From Tabrizicola fusiformis (GTDB lineage: Bacteria; Pseudomonadota; Alphaproteobacteria; Rhodobacterales; Rhodobacteraceae), in assembly GCF_013328815.1 (NCBI RefSeq), contig NZ_JABUHN010000007.1, forward strand, positions 124,001-188,000: DNA of 64,000 bases, in the 5' to 3' direction. Below are positions 1 through 8,325 of the stretch, piece after piece. Positions within the stretch are counted from its first letter, which is position 1. Every line of letters starts with the position of its first letter. Below the pieces are notes generated by a model. It was not told the origin of the DNA and ran no database searches. It saw only the letters and a program-made list of their open reading frames with translations. The translations under genes were made by a program, and so were the position numbers.

Positions 1-1
1 G

Positions 2-112
2 GCCTCGTTGCCGCTGATCGCGGCCTATCAGGCGATGCGGCTGCGGCGGCGTCAGGAGCGGCTGACACGTCTGCGCGACGCTGCGGCAAAGTCACCTGCC
101 ATCGGCAGGTGA
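2..112 (+). CDS. 3' end of an unidentified protein (truncated by window edge)
   Basis: Only the last 36 codons are present, in the frame starting at base 2 and ending with TGA at 110-112. The tail reads as a hydrophobic stretch followed by a strongly basic Arg-rich segment (LIAAYQAMRLRRRQERLTRL). This resembles the C-terminus of the next gene, a DUF2062 membrane protein, which also ends in a PLVQAYQ-type turn and a basic tail. A second DUF2062-like gene upstream is therefore possible, but this is inference from very little sequence. Confidence 0.4.
   Translation, partial: ASLPLIAAYQAMRLRRRQERLTRLRDAAAKSPAIGR
92..112. repeat. Perfect stem-loop over the stop codon of the first gene
   Basis: TCACCTGCC and GGCAGGTGA form a 9-bp perfect stem with a 3-nt loop, and the TGA stop lies in the right arm. 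No T-run follows, so it is not a typical intrinsic terminator. A second 7-bp stem lies at 145-162 (GTGGCCC/GGGCCAC), just before the next gene. Confidence 0.5.
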
Positions 113-179
113 CGCGATGAAGGAAGTCCTGTAAGGGCAAAAAGGTGGCCCCTGCGGGCCACACCGGAAGGGGAACGGC

Positions 180-881
180 GTGGTCTTCAAAAGACGAGAA
201 CCGCTGGGCTGGGGCGCCTGGCTGCGCGAGATGGTCTATCCGCGGGGCGGGTTCCGCCGGGCGACGCGCTATGTCATCCACCGGATGCGCCGCGTGCCCG
301 ACACGCCGCACCGCGTGGCGCGCGGCATCTTTGCCGGCAGCCTGATCGGCTTTCTGCCGCTGCCGGGGCTGCAATTCGTCGGCGCCTGGGCCTTGGCGCG
401 GCTGATGCGGGGCAATATCCTTGCCGCGCTGCTGGGGACGTTCAACACCAACCCGCTGACCACGCCCTTCTTTGCCGTGCTGGCAATGTCGCTTGGCCAT
501 TGGATGATGGGGGTCAAGACTGCGCTGTCGGCCGGGGCGATTGCCCGCGCCTTTGAAAACGCCGGGCGCGACATCTGGTTCAACCTGCGCGCCGTCTTCA
601 CCGATGAGGTGACGCGCTGGGACGGGCTGCTGCAATTCTGGCACGACATCTATGTGCCCTATTTCATCGGCGCCCTTGTGCCGGGCATCGTGATCTCGCT
701 GATCGCCTATTACATCACCATCCCGCTGGTGCAGGCCTATCAGAACGCCCGCGCCGCCAAGGCGAAAGAACGGGGCGAGCGGCGGCGGCATATCAAGGAG
801 GCGCTGCTTGAGGCGGCGCAGCGGCTGAAACCGCACCGCAACGAGGCGGCGGGGGATGACGATGGCCCCGGCACGCCCTAA
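180..881 (+). CDS. DUF2062 domain-containing membrane protein
   Basis: A 233-residue protein read from a GTG start preceded by GGAAGGGG. The hydrophobic core from about residue 45 to 110 contains the G-x-LPLPG turn and the [10 protein letters not shown] motif typical of DUF2062 proteins. A second hydrophobic segment lies near residues 155-185, followed by a highly charged C-terminal tail. Molecular function is unknown for the family. It is immediately upstream of pdxJ (35 bp gap), as in other Rhodobacterales, and probably in the same operon as pdxJ, acpS, lepB, rnc and era. Confidence 0.85.
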   Translation: MVFKRREPLGWGAWLREMVYPRGGFRRATRYVIHRMRRVPDTPHRVARGIFAGSLIGFLPLPGLQFVGAWALARLMRGNILAALLGTFNTNPLTTPFFAVLAMSLGHWMMGVKTALSAGAIARAFENAGRDIWFNLRAVFTDEVTRWDGLLQFWHDIYVPYFIGALVPGIVISLIAYYITIPLVQAYQNARAAKAKERGERRRHIKEALLEAAQRLKPHRNEAAGDDDGPGTP

Positions 882-915
882 ACTGGAACGGCACGGGTTG
901 GGAGAGGCGTTGGCG

Positions 916-1671
916 ATGACGGATGGCAGGCTGCGGCTGGGTGTGAACATCGACCATGTGGCGACGGTGCGCAATGCGCGCGGCTCGGCTTGGCCCGATC
1001 CGCTGCGGGCGGCGCTGCTGGCCGAAGCAGCGGGGGCCGATGGCATCACCGCCCATCTGCGCGAAGACCGCCGCCACATCCGCGACGCCGACATGGAGGC
1101 GCTGCGCGCCGGGATCGGCATTCCGCTGAACTTCGAATGCGCCGCGACCGAAGAGATGGCCGCCATCGTGCTGCGGCTGCGGCCCCATGCGGTCTGCCTC
1201 GTGCCGGAAAAGCGCGAAGAGCGCACGACCGAGGGCGGACTTGACGTGGCGGGCGACGAAAACCGGCTGGCGCATTACATCGCGCCGCTGCGCGATGCCG
1301 GGTGCCGGGTGTCGATGTTCATCGGCCATGATGCGCGCCAGATCGAAGCATCGGCCCGGATCGGCGCGGCGGTGGTGGAACTGCACACCGGCCATTATTC
1401 CGACCTGCACGCCGAAGGCCGTCTGGCCGAGGCCGAGGCGGAGCTGGCCGCGCTGGTGAAAGGGGCGGCGCTGGCGCATTCGCTGGGGCTTGAGGTTCAC
1501 GCCGGTCATGGGCTGACCTATGACAATGTGGCGCCCATTGCCGCCATTCCCGAGCTGCGCGAGCTGAACATCGGGCATTTCCTGATCGGCGAGGCGATCT
1601 TCATGGGGCTGGAAGATGCCATCGGCGAAATGCGCCGCCGCATGGATGAGGCGCGGGGAACCGGGGCGTGA
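916..1671 (+). CDS. pdxJ: Pyridoxine 5'-phosphate synthase
   Basis: PdxJ condenses 1-deoxyxylulose 5-phosphate with 3-amino-1-hydroxyacetone phosphate, the last ring-forming step of the DXP-dependent vitamin B6 pathway, in the cytoplasm. The N-terminus [16 protein letters not shown] and the segments [18 protein letters not shown] and [13 protein letters not shown] are family hallmarks. The start at 916 ([10 protein letters not shown]) gives 251 residues, the usual length, and has GGAGAGG upstream. An in-frame ATG at 856 would add 20 residues overlapping the preceding gene and is less likely. Confidence 0.95.
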   Translation: MTDGRLRLGVNIDHVATVRNARGSAWPDPLRAALLAEAAGADGITAHLREDRRHIRDADMEALRAGIGIPLNFECAATEEMAAIVLRLRPHAVCLVPEKREERTTEGGLDVAGDENRLAHYIAPLRDAGCRVSMFIGHDARQIEASARIGAAVVELHTGHYSDLHAEGRLAEAEAELAALVKGAALAHSLGLEVHAGHGLTYDNVAPIAAIPELRELNIGHFLIGEAIFMGLEDAIGEMRRRMDEARGTGA

Positions 1672-1673
1672 CC

Positions 1674-1739
1674 CCGGAATTTTCCAAAGTTCCGGGCAAA
1701 ATTCTTCGAAGAGTTTTGCAAATTCCTTGCAAGGAATTT
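1674..1739. repeat. Three consecutive palindromes filling the pdxJ-acpS gap
   Basis: Within a GC-rich genome this short AT-rich gap holds three inverted repeats in series: 1674-1695 (CCGGAA ... TTCCGG arms), 1696-1719 (arms GCAAAATTCTTC/GAAGAGTTTTGC, one mismatched pair) and 1720-1739, a perfect 20-bp palindrome with AAATTCC/GGAATTT arms. There is no T-run of terminator type. It could be a dispersed intergenic element, an mRNA processing structure, or a protein-binding array. Confidence 0.7.
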
Positions 1740-1747
1740 GGCGCCCC

Positions 1748-2170
1748 ATGATCCTCGGCATCGGCAGCGACCTGTGCAATATCGAGCGGATCGAGGCCAC
1801 GCTGGCCCGGCACGGCGACCGTTTCCGCAACCGCGTCTTCACCGAGCGCGAGCAGCGCAAGGCCGAAAGCCGCCCGATGGCCGTTGCTGCCACCTATGCC
1901 AAGCGCTGGGCGGCCAAGGAAGCCTGCTCCAAGGCGTTGGGCACCGGACTGCGGATGGGAATTTCGTGGAGGGACATGGCGGTTTCCAACCTGCGCACCG
2001 GCCAGCCGGTGATGCATCTGACCGGCTGGGCCGCCGAGCGGCTGGCGGCGATGACCCCACCCGGGCATGAGGCGGTGGTGCATGTCACCCTGACCGACGA
2101 TCACCCTTGGGCCCAGGCCTTTGTCGTGATCGAGGCGCGGCCCCGCCGAAGTGAAGGCCGCGAAACTTGA
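1748..2170 (+). CDS. acpS: Holo-[acyl-carrier-protein] synthase
   Basis: AcpS transfers 4'-phosphopantetheine from CoA to apo-ACP, activating it for fatty acid synthesis. The protein begins [16 protein letters not shown], which carries the conserved Mg-binding Asp, and continues with FTEREQ and the [15 protein letters not shown] motif with its catalytic Glu/Lys. At 140 residues it has the normal length. The start ATG at 1748 lies directly after the palindrome array; no strong ribosome binding site is visible because the palindrome ends nine bases upstream. It lies in the pdxJ-acpS-lepB order. Confidence 0.93.
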   Translation: MILGIGSDLCNIERIEATLARHGDRFRNRVFTEREQRKAESRPMAVAATYAKRWAAKEACSKALGTGLRMGISWRDMAVSNLRTGQPVMHLTGWAAERLAAMTPPGHEAVVHVTLTDDHPWAQAFVVIEARPRRSEGRET

Positions 2171-2226
2171 CTCCCCGCGGCGCGGCGCGCATGTAGCCCC
2201 GGCAGAAGCGAAAAGGCGGACCAGAC

Positions 2227-3006
2227 ATGGCGAAATCCGAAGGCGGCATCCTCGAGACGGTCAAGACACTGTTCTGGGCGCTGGTCATCGCGGGCGTGTT
2301 CCGCACGCTGTTGTTCCAGCCGTTCTGGATCCCGTCGGAGTCGATGAAGGACACGCTGCTGATCGGCGATTTCATCTTCGTCAACAAGATGGCTTACGGC
2401 TATTCCAAATATTCCTGCCCCTTCGCCGCCTGCCCGATCCCGGGCCGGATTCTGGCGAGCGAGCCGGAGCGGGGCGATGTCGTGGTCTTCCGCCATCCGG
2501 TCAACGGCTCGGACATGATCAAGCGGCTGATCGGGCTGCCGGGCGACAAGATTCAGGTCAAGGACGGGCTGCTTTACATCAACGGCGCCGTGGCACCGCA
2601 GGAACCCGCCGGCACCTTTGAGGAAATCAAAGAGCCGCAGGGTCCGATGGGCAACATGCCGCGCTGCGCCAATGATCCGGTGGGTCAGGGCGGCGTCTGC
2701 ACCCGCCCCCGCTTCCGCGAGACGCTGCCGGGCGGCCATGTGCATGACGTGCTGAACATCGAGGACAACGGCTTTGCCGACAACACCGATGTCTTCACTG
2801 TGCCCGAAGGCAATTACTTCTTCATGGGCGACAACCGCGACAACAGCCAGGACAGCCGCTTTTCGCAGGCGGTCGGCGGCGTGGGCTTTGTCCCGGCGGA
2901 ATATCTGATCGGCCGGGCTGACCGGGTGATCTTCTCGTCTGCCGGGCGTTCGATGCTGTTTTTCTGGACCTGGCGGATGGACCGTTTCTTTGAGGCTATC
3001 GAGTAA
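2227..3006 (+). CDS. lepB: Signal peptidase I
   Basis: LepB removes signal peptides from exported preproteins at the periplasmic face of the inner membrane. There is one N-terminal membrane anchor (about residues 10-30). The Ser-Lys dyad is visible: Ser39 in PSESM and Lys99 in [14 protein letters not shown]. The [11 protein letters not shown] box near residue 200 is also present. The 259-residue protein carries a Cys-containing insert (YSCPFAACP, about 62-70) and another around NMPRCANDP, as is common in related alphaproteobacteria. RBS-like AAAAGGCGG precedes the start. Confidence 0.95.
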   Translation: MAKSEGGILETVKTLFWALVIAGVFRTLLFQPFWIPSESMKDTLLIGDFIFVNKMAYGYSKYSCPFAACPIPGRILASEPERGDVVVFRHPVNGSDMIKRLIGLPGDKIQVKDGLLYINGAVAPQEPAGTFEEIKEPQGPMGNMPRCANDPVGQGGVCTRPRFRETLPGGHVHDVLNIEDNGFADNTDVFTVPEGNYFFMGDNRDNSQDSRFSQAVGGVGFVPAEYLIGRADRVIFSSAGRSMLFFWTWRMDRFFEAIE

Positions 3007-3092
3007 GCTGCCATGACGCTGCTGCCGCTGCGATCCCCCTGCACTGCCCCGCGACCCTGCGGGACGGCGGCGGGCGCGCGGGGGGTGGCGGC

Positions 3093-3779
3093 ATGAGGCT
3101 CTCTGCCGATCTGAAGGCGTTCGAGGGGCGCATCGGCCATGCCTTCGGCAAGCCGGCGTTGCTGGTGCAGGCGGTCACCCATGCCTCCATCTCCTCGCCC
3201 ACCCGGGCCGACAATCAGCGGCTTGAGTTTCTGGGCGACCGCGTTCTGGGCCTGTCGATGGCCGAGGCGCTGCTGGCCGCCGATTCCGGCGCGAGCGAGG
3301 GGCAGCTTGCCCCCCGCTTCAACGCGCTGGTGCGCAAGGAGACCTGCGCCGAGGTCGCCCGCGAAATCGGGCTGGGCGAGGTGCTGAAACTGGGCCGGTC
3401 CGAGATGATGTCGGGCGGGCGGCGGAAAGAGGCGCTGCTGGGCGACGCGATGGAGGCACTGATTGCCGCCGTCTATCTGGATGCGGGATTCGAGGCGGCG
3501 CGGGCGCTGGTGCTGCGGCTTTGGGGGCCGCGGATCGGCGCGGTGGCCCCCGATGCCCGCGACCCAAAGACCAGCTTGCAGGAATGGGCGCAGGCCCGCG
3601 CCATGCCGCCGCCGGTCTATGCTGAGGCGGGCCGCAGCGGCCCCGACCACCAGCCGGTCTTCACGGTTGCGGTGACGCTGGCCAACGGCGCCACCGAACG
3701 CGCCAGCGCCGGCTCCAAGCGCGTGGCCGAACAGATGGCCGCCCGCGCCCTGCTGTCGCGGATGGAGCAGGGCAGCTAG
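3093..3779 (+). CDS. rnc: Ribonuclease III
   Basis: RNase III cleaves double-stranded RNA and processes rRNA precursors. The signature [14 protein letters not shown] sits at residues 41-54, with the second acidic cluster at [20 protein letters not shown] double-stranded RNA binding domain occupies about residues 150-225 (DPKTSLQEW ... [14 protein letters not shown]). At 228 residues it is full length. It lies between lepB and era, the conserved lepB-rnc-era arrangement. The 86-bp gap from lepB holds no other gene that I can see. Confidence 0.95.
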   Translation: MRLSADLKAFEGRIGHAFGKPALLVQAVTHASISSPTRADNQRLEFLGDRVLGLSMAEALLAADSGASEGQLAPRFNALVRKETCAEVAREIGLGEVLKLGRSEMMSGGRRKEALLGDAMEALIAAVYLDAGFEAARALVLRLWGPRIGAVAPDARDPKTSLQEWAQARAMPPPVYAEAGRSGPDHQPVFTVAVTLANGATERASAGSKRVAEQMAARALLSRMEQGS

Positions 3780-3849
3780 GGCGGCCCTTTAGACTCGCCA
3801 AAGCGGGGCAATTGGACTATGCGGCTGCGATATGCAGATTGAGGCCCCC

Positions 3850-4767
3850 ATGACTGAACCCACCCGCGCCGGCTTTGTCGCGCTGATCGGCGAGCCGAAT
3901 GCCGGCAAGTCCACCCTTCTCAACCGGATGGTGGGGGCCAAGGTCTCGATCGTGACGCATAAGGTGCAGACCACGCGGGCGCGCATTCGCGGCGTCTGCA
4001 TGGAGGGGCGGGCGCAGATCGTCTTTGTCGATACGCCCGGCATTTTCCGCCCGCGCCGCAGGCTTGACCGTTCGATGGTCAAGGCGGCCTGGGGCGGCGC
4101 AGCGGATGCCGATGTGGTGGTGCTGCTGATCGAGGCGCATCGCGGCCTGACCGAGGGCACGCAAGCCATCATCGACCGGATGCGCGACGAGATGCCCCGG
4201 GGCAAGCCGGTGGCGCTGGCCATCAACAAGATCGACCGGGTCAAGGCCGAAGTGCTGCTGGCGCTGGCGCAGAAGATGAACGAGGCGTTCCCCTTTGCCG
4301 AAACCTTTATGATTTCGGCGGAAAAGGGTTACGGCGTGGACAAGCTGCGGCAATGGCTGGCCGGGCAATTGCCCGAGGGGGAATGGTATTACCCCGAAGA
4401 CCAGATCGCCGACCTGCCGATGCGGATGATCGCCGCCGAAATGACGCGCGAAAAGCTGACCCTGCGCCTGCATGAGGAACTGCCTTACCAGCTCACGGTG
4501 GAAACCGAGAAATGGGAGGACAAGCCCGACGGTTCGACCCGGATCGACCAGATCGTCTATGTCGCCCGTGATGGGCACAAGGGCATCGTGCTGGGCAATG
4601 GCGGTGAGACGATCAAGGCCATCGGCACCGCTGCCCGGGCCGAGATTTCCACCTTCCTTGACCGCAAGGTGCATCTGTTTCTGCAGGTGAAGGTGCGGGA
4701 AAACTGGCTGGAAGAGGCCGAGCGCTACACCGAGATGGGGCTCGACTTCAAGGACGGCGACGCCTGA
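3850..4767 (+). CDS. era: GTPase Era
   Basis: Era binds GTP and 16S rRNA and is needed for 30S subunit maturation. G1 is GEPNAGKST (residues 14-22), G3 is DTPGI, G4 is NKID, and the C-terminal KH domain contains IVLGNGGETIKAIG. The start at 3850 has GAGG eight bases upstream and gives 305 residues; an ATG at 3832 would add six residues but lacks a ribosome binding site. In many relatives recO follows era; here recO lies about 14 kb downstream. Confidence 0.95.
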   Translation: MTEPTRAGFVALIGEPNAGKSTLLNRMVGAKVSIVTHKVQTTRARIRGVCMEGRAQIVFVDTPGIFRPRRRLDRSMVKAAWGGAADADVVVLLIEAHRGLTEGTQAIIDRMRDEMPRGKPVALAINKIDRVKAEVLLALAQKMNEAFPFAETFMISAEKGYGVDKLRQWLAGQLPEGEWYYPEDQIADLPMRMIAAEMTREKLTLRLHEELPYQLTVETEKWEDKPDGSTRIDQIVYVARDGHKGIVLGNGGETIKAIGTAARAEISTFLDRKVHLFLQVKVRENWLEEAERYTEMGLDFKDGDA

Positions 4768-4779
4768 GCGCAGGCCGCC

Positions 4780-4965
4780 CTAGCGCCGCCGGAACATCAG
4801 GAAGAACCAGACCAGCCCGGCCAGCGCCACCAGACCGCCGCCGATTTGCAGCATCGCCTGGGTTGCGGGGGCCGTCTTGAGGAAATTGGCCGCAAAAAGC
4901 GTGAGCCCTCCGGCAAGGATCACAAGGCGCGGCGCAAGCGGCGGACGTTTGGCGGGGGTGGACAT
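4780..4965 (-). CDS. Small two-helix membrane protein
   Basis: A 61-residue protein with a basic N-terminus, two predicted hydrophobic helices (about residues 13-30 and 36-57) and a short MFRRR cytoplasmic end. An AAGGAG sequence lies about 11 bases before the ATG on the minus strand, which supports it as a real gene. I do not recognise a family. It is convergent with era and ends 13 bp from the era stop codon. Confidence 0.6.
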   Translation of the reverse strand: MSTPAKRPPLAPRLVILAGGLTLFAANFLKTAPATQAMLQIGGGLVALAGLVWFFLMFRRR

Positions 4966-5055
4966 CGGGCGGTATCTCCTTGACCTTGCCCGCAGAGTTT
5001 CGCAGCCCGGCCATCGGCTGTCGAATGAAAAGACCTGTCATCCGGGGGTTCCCCT

Positions 5056-5385
5056 TTGATCCGCCTTGCCACGCATGTCTGGGTTTCCGCCTATCTGGCG
5101 CGGCTGCGGATGGCCGATATTCCGGCCTATGTCACGGCCAAGGGTGATCCGGTTTCGGGGGCGGTGGTGGTCAAGGTCGCCACGCTGGACGGCCGCGCCC
5201 GCGCCTGGCAACGCGGCTATGACCTGATGGCGGATGCGCGGGTCTGGATGGTGCTGGCCGAGGGCGATGAGCCGGATGTCGATGCCGGCCTGCGGCGGCA
5301 GAAACTGCGCGACCCGGACCTCTGGCTGATTGAGCTTGAGGACCGGACGGGCCGCACCCTTTTGGGCAAAGACGGGCTGGACTGA
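5056..5385 (+). CDS. DUF1491 family protein
   Basis: A 109-residue cytoplasmic protein starting LATHVWVSAYLARLRMADIPAYV, with the KGDPVSGAVVVKV and RDPDLWLIELEDR segments of DUF1491. The function is unknown. In Rhodobacterales this family commonly follows era. The start is TTG at 5056; no ATG or GTG further in would keep the conserved N-terminus. It ends 3 bp from the convergent acyltransferase gene. Confidence 0.8.
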   Translation: MIRLATHVWVSAYLARLRMADIPAYVTAKGDPVSGAVVVKVATLDGRARAWQRGYDLMADARVWMVLAEGDEPDVDAGLRRQKLRDPDLWLIELEDRTGRTLLGKDGLD

Positions 5386-5388
5386 GGG

Positions 5389-6276
5389 TCAGCCGCCCTT
5401 GCCAAGGTTCAGCGTGTGCTGCCGCAGCCATGCGAGGAAGCCGCGCGGGTTGCCCTCCCATTGCTGCAACACAGTTGGCGGGATCGGTTCGCCGATGAAG
5501 GGGCGCTGCGGCTTGAACAGGCTGCGCTTGATCTCGTAAAGCAACAGGCCCTGCCGCAGCGTGTCGGAAATCTTGTTGGCGATCAGGAACATGCGGCTGT
5601 TCTGGCCGGGAAAATAGATCGGCACGATCATCGCGCCGGACCGCTGGATCATCTTGTGGGTGAAGACGTTCCATTCCGCCTCGACCGCGGGGCCGAACCA
5701 TGTTTCCGACATCGCCACCTTGCCCGCCGGGAACAGGATGATCACCCCGCCGCGTTTCAGATGCGCCATGGTCTGGTTGCGCATTTCCAGCCCCGCCTCG
5801 CGCGCATTTTCCTCATGCGGGAAGGGGACGGGGATCATGAATTCCTCGACCTCGGGGATGCCGGTGAGGAGCGAGCGTGTCAGGATGCGGAAATCCGAGC
5901 GCACGCGGTTGACCATCTCGGCCATGATCATGCCATCGACCAGCCCGCTGGGATGGTTGGCCACCACCACAACCGGCCCGGTCTTCGGAATGCGGGCAAT
6001 CTCGGCCTCGGGCGTGTCGATGCGGATGCCCATGTGGCGGATCGCCTTGGGCCAGAACGGCGCGCCAAAGGGGGCGCCGGATTTCTCGAAACTGCGGATC
6101 AGCGACAGCAGTTGCACCTTCGCCGTCAACCATTCCAGCGCGCGGATCGTGCCGGATTTGAACGGGTTGGTGAAAGTTCCCGCATAGGACAGCCGACGCA
6201 TGTCATATTTGCGCGCGACGCGCGGGGCGGTTTCGCCTGCCTGCGCACCCTCGTCCTGAGGCATATCGGTGCCCAA
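5389..6276 (-). CDS. Lysophospholipid acyltransferase family protein (PlsC-like)
   Basis: A 295-residue protein likely to acylate a glycerophospholipid or lysolipid at the inner membrane. Residues around NHPSGLVDG correspond to the acyltransferase His-Asp motif I and GVIILFPAGK to the FPEG-like motif III, with Ala in place of Glu. The TTG start at 6276 follows GGAAGGAAGG by eight bases; an ATG four codons later is the alternative. The substrate cannot be told from sequence. It is the last gene of the chvI-to-ptsH strand run and lies 29 bp after ptsH. Confidence 0.75.
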   Translation of the reverse strand: MGTDMPQDEGAQAGETAPRVARKYDMRRLSYAGTFTNPFKSGTIRALEWLTAKVQLLSLIRSFEKSGAPFGAPFWPKAIRHMGIRIDTPEAEIARIPKTGPVVVVANHPSGLVDGMIMAEMVNRVRSDFRILTRSLLTGIPEVEEFMIPVPFPHEENAREAGLEMRNQTMAHLKRGGVIILFPAGKVAMSETWFGPAVEAEWNVFTHKMIQRSGAMIVPIYFPGQNSRMFLIANKISDTLRQGLLLYEIKRSLFKPQRPFIGEPIPPTVLQQWEGNPRGFLAWLRQHTLNLGKGG

Positions 6277-6305
6277 CTCGTCTGCCTTCCTTCCGCGCCC
6301 CGGCG

Positions 6306-6575
6306 CTAGCGATCTTCGCCGAAGCGGTTCGCCACCAGCGCAGCCAGCGCTTCGGCCAGCACGGCCGCCTGCGGGCCGCTGGTCCGAACCTCAATAGAGG
6401 TTCCGCGCGAGGCTGCCAACATCAAAAGCCCCATGATGCTGTCGCCCGAAACGGTCATGCCGTCCTTCGTCACCTCGGCAGCGGCGTCATGCGCCTCGAC
6501 CACCTCGACGAATTTCGCGCTGGCCCGGGCGTGAAGCCCCTTTTCGTTGACGATCTTCAGCACCTGACCCGACAC
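6306..6575 (-). CDS. ptsH: HPr family phosphocarrier protein
   Basis: HPr relays phosphate from enzyme I to EIIA. The GTG start at 6575 has GGAGGGG six bases upstream and begins one base after the EIIA stop codon. With this start the active His is residue 15 (GLHARASAKF) and the regulatory Ser is residue 46 (GDSIMGLLML), exactly the standard HPr numbering, which fixes the start. The protein is 89 residues. Together with hprK upstream, Ser46 phosphorylation is likely. Confidence 0.93.
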   Translation of the reverse strand: MSGQVLKIVNEKGLHARASAKFVEVVEAHDAAAEVTKDGMTVSGDSIMGLLMLAASRGTSIEVRTSGPQAAVLAEALAALVANRFGEDR

Positions 6576-6576
6576 G

Positions 6577-6972
6577 CTACGCCCCTCCACCCAGATCGAG
6601 GCTGTTGATATATTTCCGCCCCGCCTCGAGGGCTGCGGCCACCGCCTCGGCCACCGGCAGATCGCGCGATTTGGCCAGCTTGATCAGCATCGGCAGATTG
6701 GCGCCGTAAACGATTCGCCGTTCAGCCCCGGCGCAGGCCATCAGCGACAGGTTCGACGGCGAGCCGCCGAACATATCGGTGACAATCACCACGCCGCCGC
6801 CGCCATCGACCGCATCGGCGGCCTGACAGATTTCGGCCTGCTTGGCCGCGCGGTCATGCGCATCCTCAATGGTAATAGCCCGCATACCCGCCTGCGGGCC
6901 CACCACATGCTCGACCGCCGAGAGATACTCGCGCGCCAATCCACCATGTGCGACGATCACGATACCGATCAC
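6577..6972 (-). CDS. PTS EIIA component, mannose/fructose type
   Basis: A 131-residue single-domain EIIA of the mannose family. The phosphorylated His is at residue 9 (IVIVAHGGLA). The core motifs TDMFGGSPSNLS and NLPMLIKL are typical. There is no sugar-specific EIIB, EIIC or EIID gene nearby, so it probably acts in a regulatory phosphorelay rather than in sugar uptake. It sits between rapZ (7 bp gap) and ptsH (1 bp gap), the standard alphaproteobacterial order. Confidence 0.9.
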   Translation of the reverse strand: MIGIVIVAHGGLAREYLSAVEHVVGPQAGMRAITIEDAHDRAAKQAEICQAADAVDGGGGVVIVTDMFGGSPSNLSLMACAGAERRIVYGANLPMLIKLAKSRDLPVAEAVAAALEAGRKYINSLDLGGGA

Positions 6973-6979
6973 GCGCCTG

Positions 6980-7903
6980 TCACCCCGCCTGCGTGGGGGG
7001 CGTTACCGCCGCCCTGCGTTCCAGTTCCCGGTGCCGTTTTGACACCGGCCATCCCGCTTCGGCAAGCAGTTTGCCCAGTTTTTCTGCAACTGCAACAGAG
7101 CGGTGTTGCCCGCCGCTGCAGCCGAAGCCGATCGACAGATGTGCCTTGCCCTCGGCCAGATGCGCGGGCAGGAGAAACAGCACAAACTCTTGCAACCTAA
7201 GGAAGAACTCAGCAAAGCGCGGGTCCGCCTCGACATGGGCCGCCACCGCCGGATCGCGCCCGTCAAGCGCGCGCAACTCGGCCACCCAATGCGGATTTTG
7301 CAGGAAACGGCAGTCGAAAACCATGTCCACGCCGCGCGGAATACCGCGTTTATAGCTGAAGGACTGCACCGAGACGGCCATCCGCGCCGCGACCGCCTTG
7401 TCGAACCAGCGCGCCAGTTCCGCCTTGAGGTCATGCGGCGACATCTCGGAAGTGTCGATCAGGTGATCGGCGCGGGCCTGGATCGGCACCAGCAATTCGA
7501 TTTCCCGTTCCACCCCCTCCTCCGGGTCTTGCCCGGGGGTCAGCGGATGGCTGCGGCGGGTCTGGTTGAAGCGGCGAATCAATTCGGCAGCGCTGCAATC
7601 GAGATAGAGAAGCTCAAGCGTGACATGGGGTTCGCGCGTCAGCGTGTCGATCAGCTCGATCATCGCGGCAACGGTAAACTCGCGGTTGCGGACATCGACA
7701 CCCAGCGCGATGGGCCGGCCAAGGGGCGGGCCGTCGATCAGACGCGGCACCAGCGACAGCGGCAGATTGTCGATCGCCTCAAACCCCAGATCTTCAAGCG
7801 CACGGATCGCCGTGGTGCGTCCAGCACCCGACGGGCCGGTGACCAGCACCAGCCGATGTTCCAGCCCCTGTTCCGCCCCATCCAGCACGCCCGGACCCTT
7901 CAT
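6980..7903 (-). CDS. rapZ: RNase adapter protein RapZ
   Basis: RapZ family proteins bind nucleotides and, in enterobacteria, present a small RNA to RNase E to control glucosamine-6-phosphate synthase; the alphaproteobacterial role is less defined. The N-terminal P-loop is GPSGAGRT (residues 23-30), with Arg where Lys is usual. The C-terminal part has [19 protein letters not shown] and [14 protein letters not shown]. The start at 7903 overlaps the hprK stop by ATGA and gives 307 residues. Confidence 0.92.
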   Translation of the reverse strand: MKGPGVLDGAEQGLEHRLVLVTGPSGAGRTTAIRALEDLGFEAIDNLPLSLVPRLIDGPPLGRPIALGVDVRNREFTVAAMIELIDTLTREPHVTLELLYLDCSAAELIRRFNQTRRSHPLTPGQDPEEGVEREIELLVPIQARADHLIDTSEMSPHDLKAELARWFDKAVAARMAVSVQSFSYKRGIPRGVDMVFDCRFLQNPHWVAELRALDGRDPAVAAHVEADPRFAEFFLRLQEFVLFLLPAHLAEGKAHLSIGFGCSGGQHRSVAVAEKLGKLLAEAGWPVSKRHRELERRAAVTPPTQAG

Positions 7904-8325
7904 GCACCGCGTCCATGCAGCAGATAGCACAGAAGCGCAGATGGCAAATGGCTGCTCGCCGACCCATGCACAAGATCAAGCGGCGTTGTTGTGATTGTCA
8001 CGCTGCGTCGCGGCGGCAGGCGTTCGGTTTCGGTCTGGCCAAGGTCGATGGCCAGAATCAGCCGCGCCTGCGGCAACGCCGGGGCGTTCAGGATGCCGAT
8101 GCCCCGTGCCTCGATCCGGCCACGCAGCGCAGCCGGACAGGTGGCGACCAGCGCGCCACCCTCTTCGCGGACCTGCGTCCGGTCATCGGCCACCAGTTGC
8201 GCCCCCAGCGCCATGAGCTGCAACGCCAGCCCCGACTTCCCGCTGCCCGACGGCCCCAGAATCAGAAGCCCCCGGTCTGCGCCGAGGGCCACGGTCGTTG
8301 CGTGAAGGATCAGCCCGCCGCTCAC
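7900..8325 (-). CDS. hprK: HPr kinase/phosphorylase, short alphaproteobacterial form
   Basis: HprK phosphorylates and dephosphorylates Ser46 of HPr. Only the catalytic domain is present (141 residues against about 310 in Firmicutes), as is usual in alphaproteobacteria. The Walker A is GPSGSGKS (residues 24-31) and the HprK signature [13 protein letters not shown] spans about 67-79. It overlaps chvG by ATGA on one side and rapZ on the other, so translation of the three is probably coupled. Confidence 0.92.
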   Translation of the reverse strand: MSGGLILHATTVALGADRGLLILGPSGSGKSGLALQLMALGAQLVADDRTQVREEGGALVATCPAALRGRIEARGIGILNAPALPQARLILAIDLGQTETERLPPRRSVTITTTPLDLVHGSASSHLPSALLCYLLHGRGA

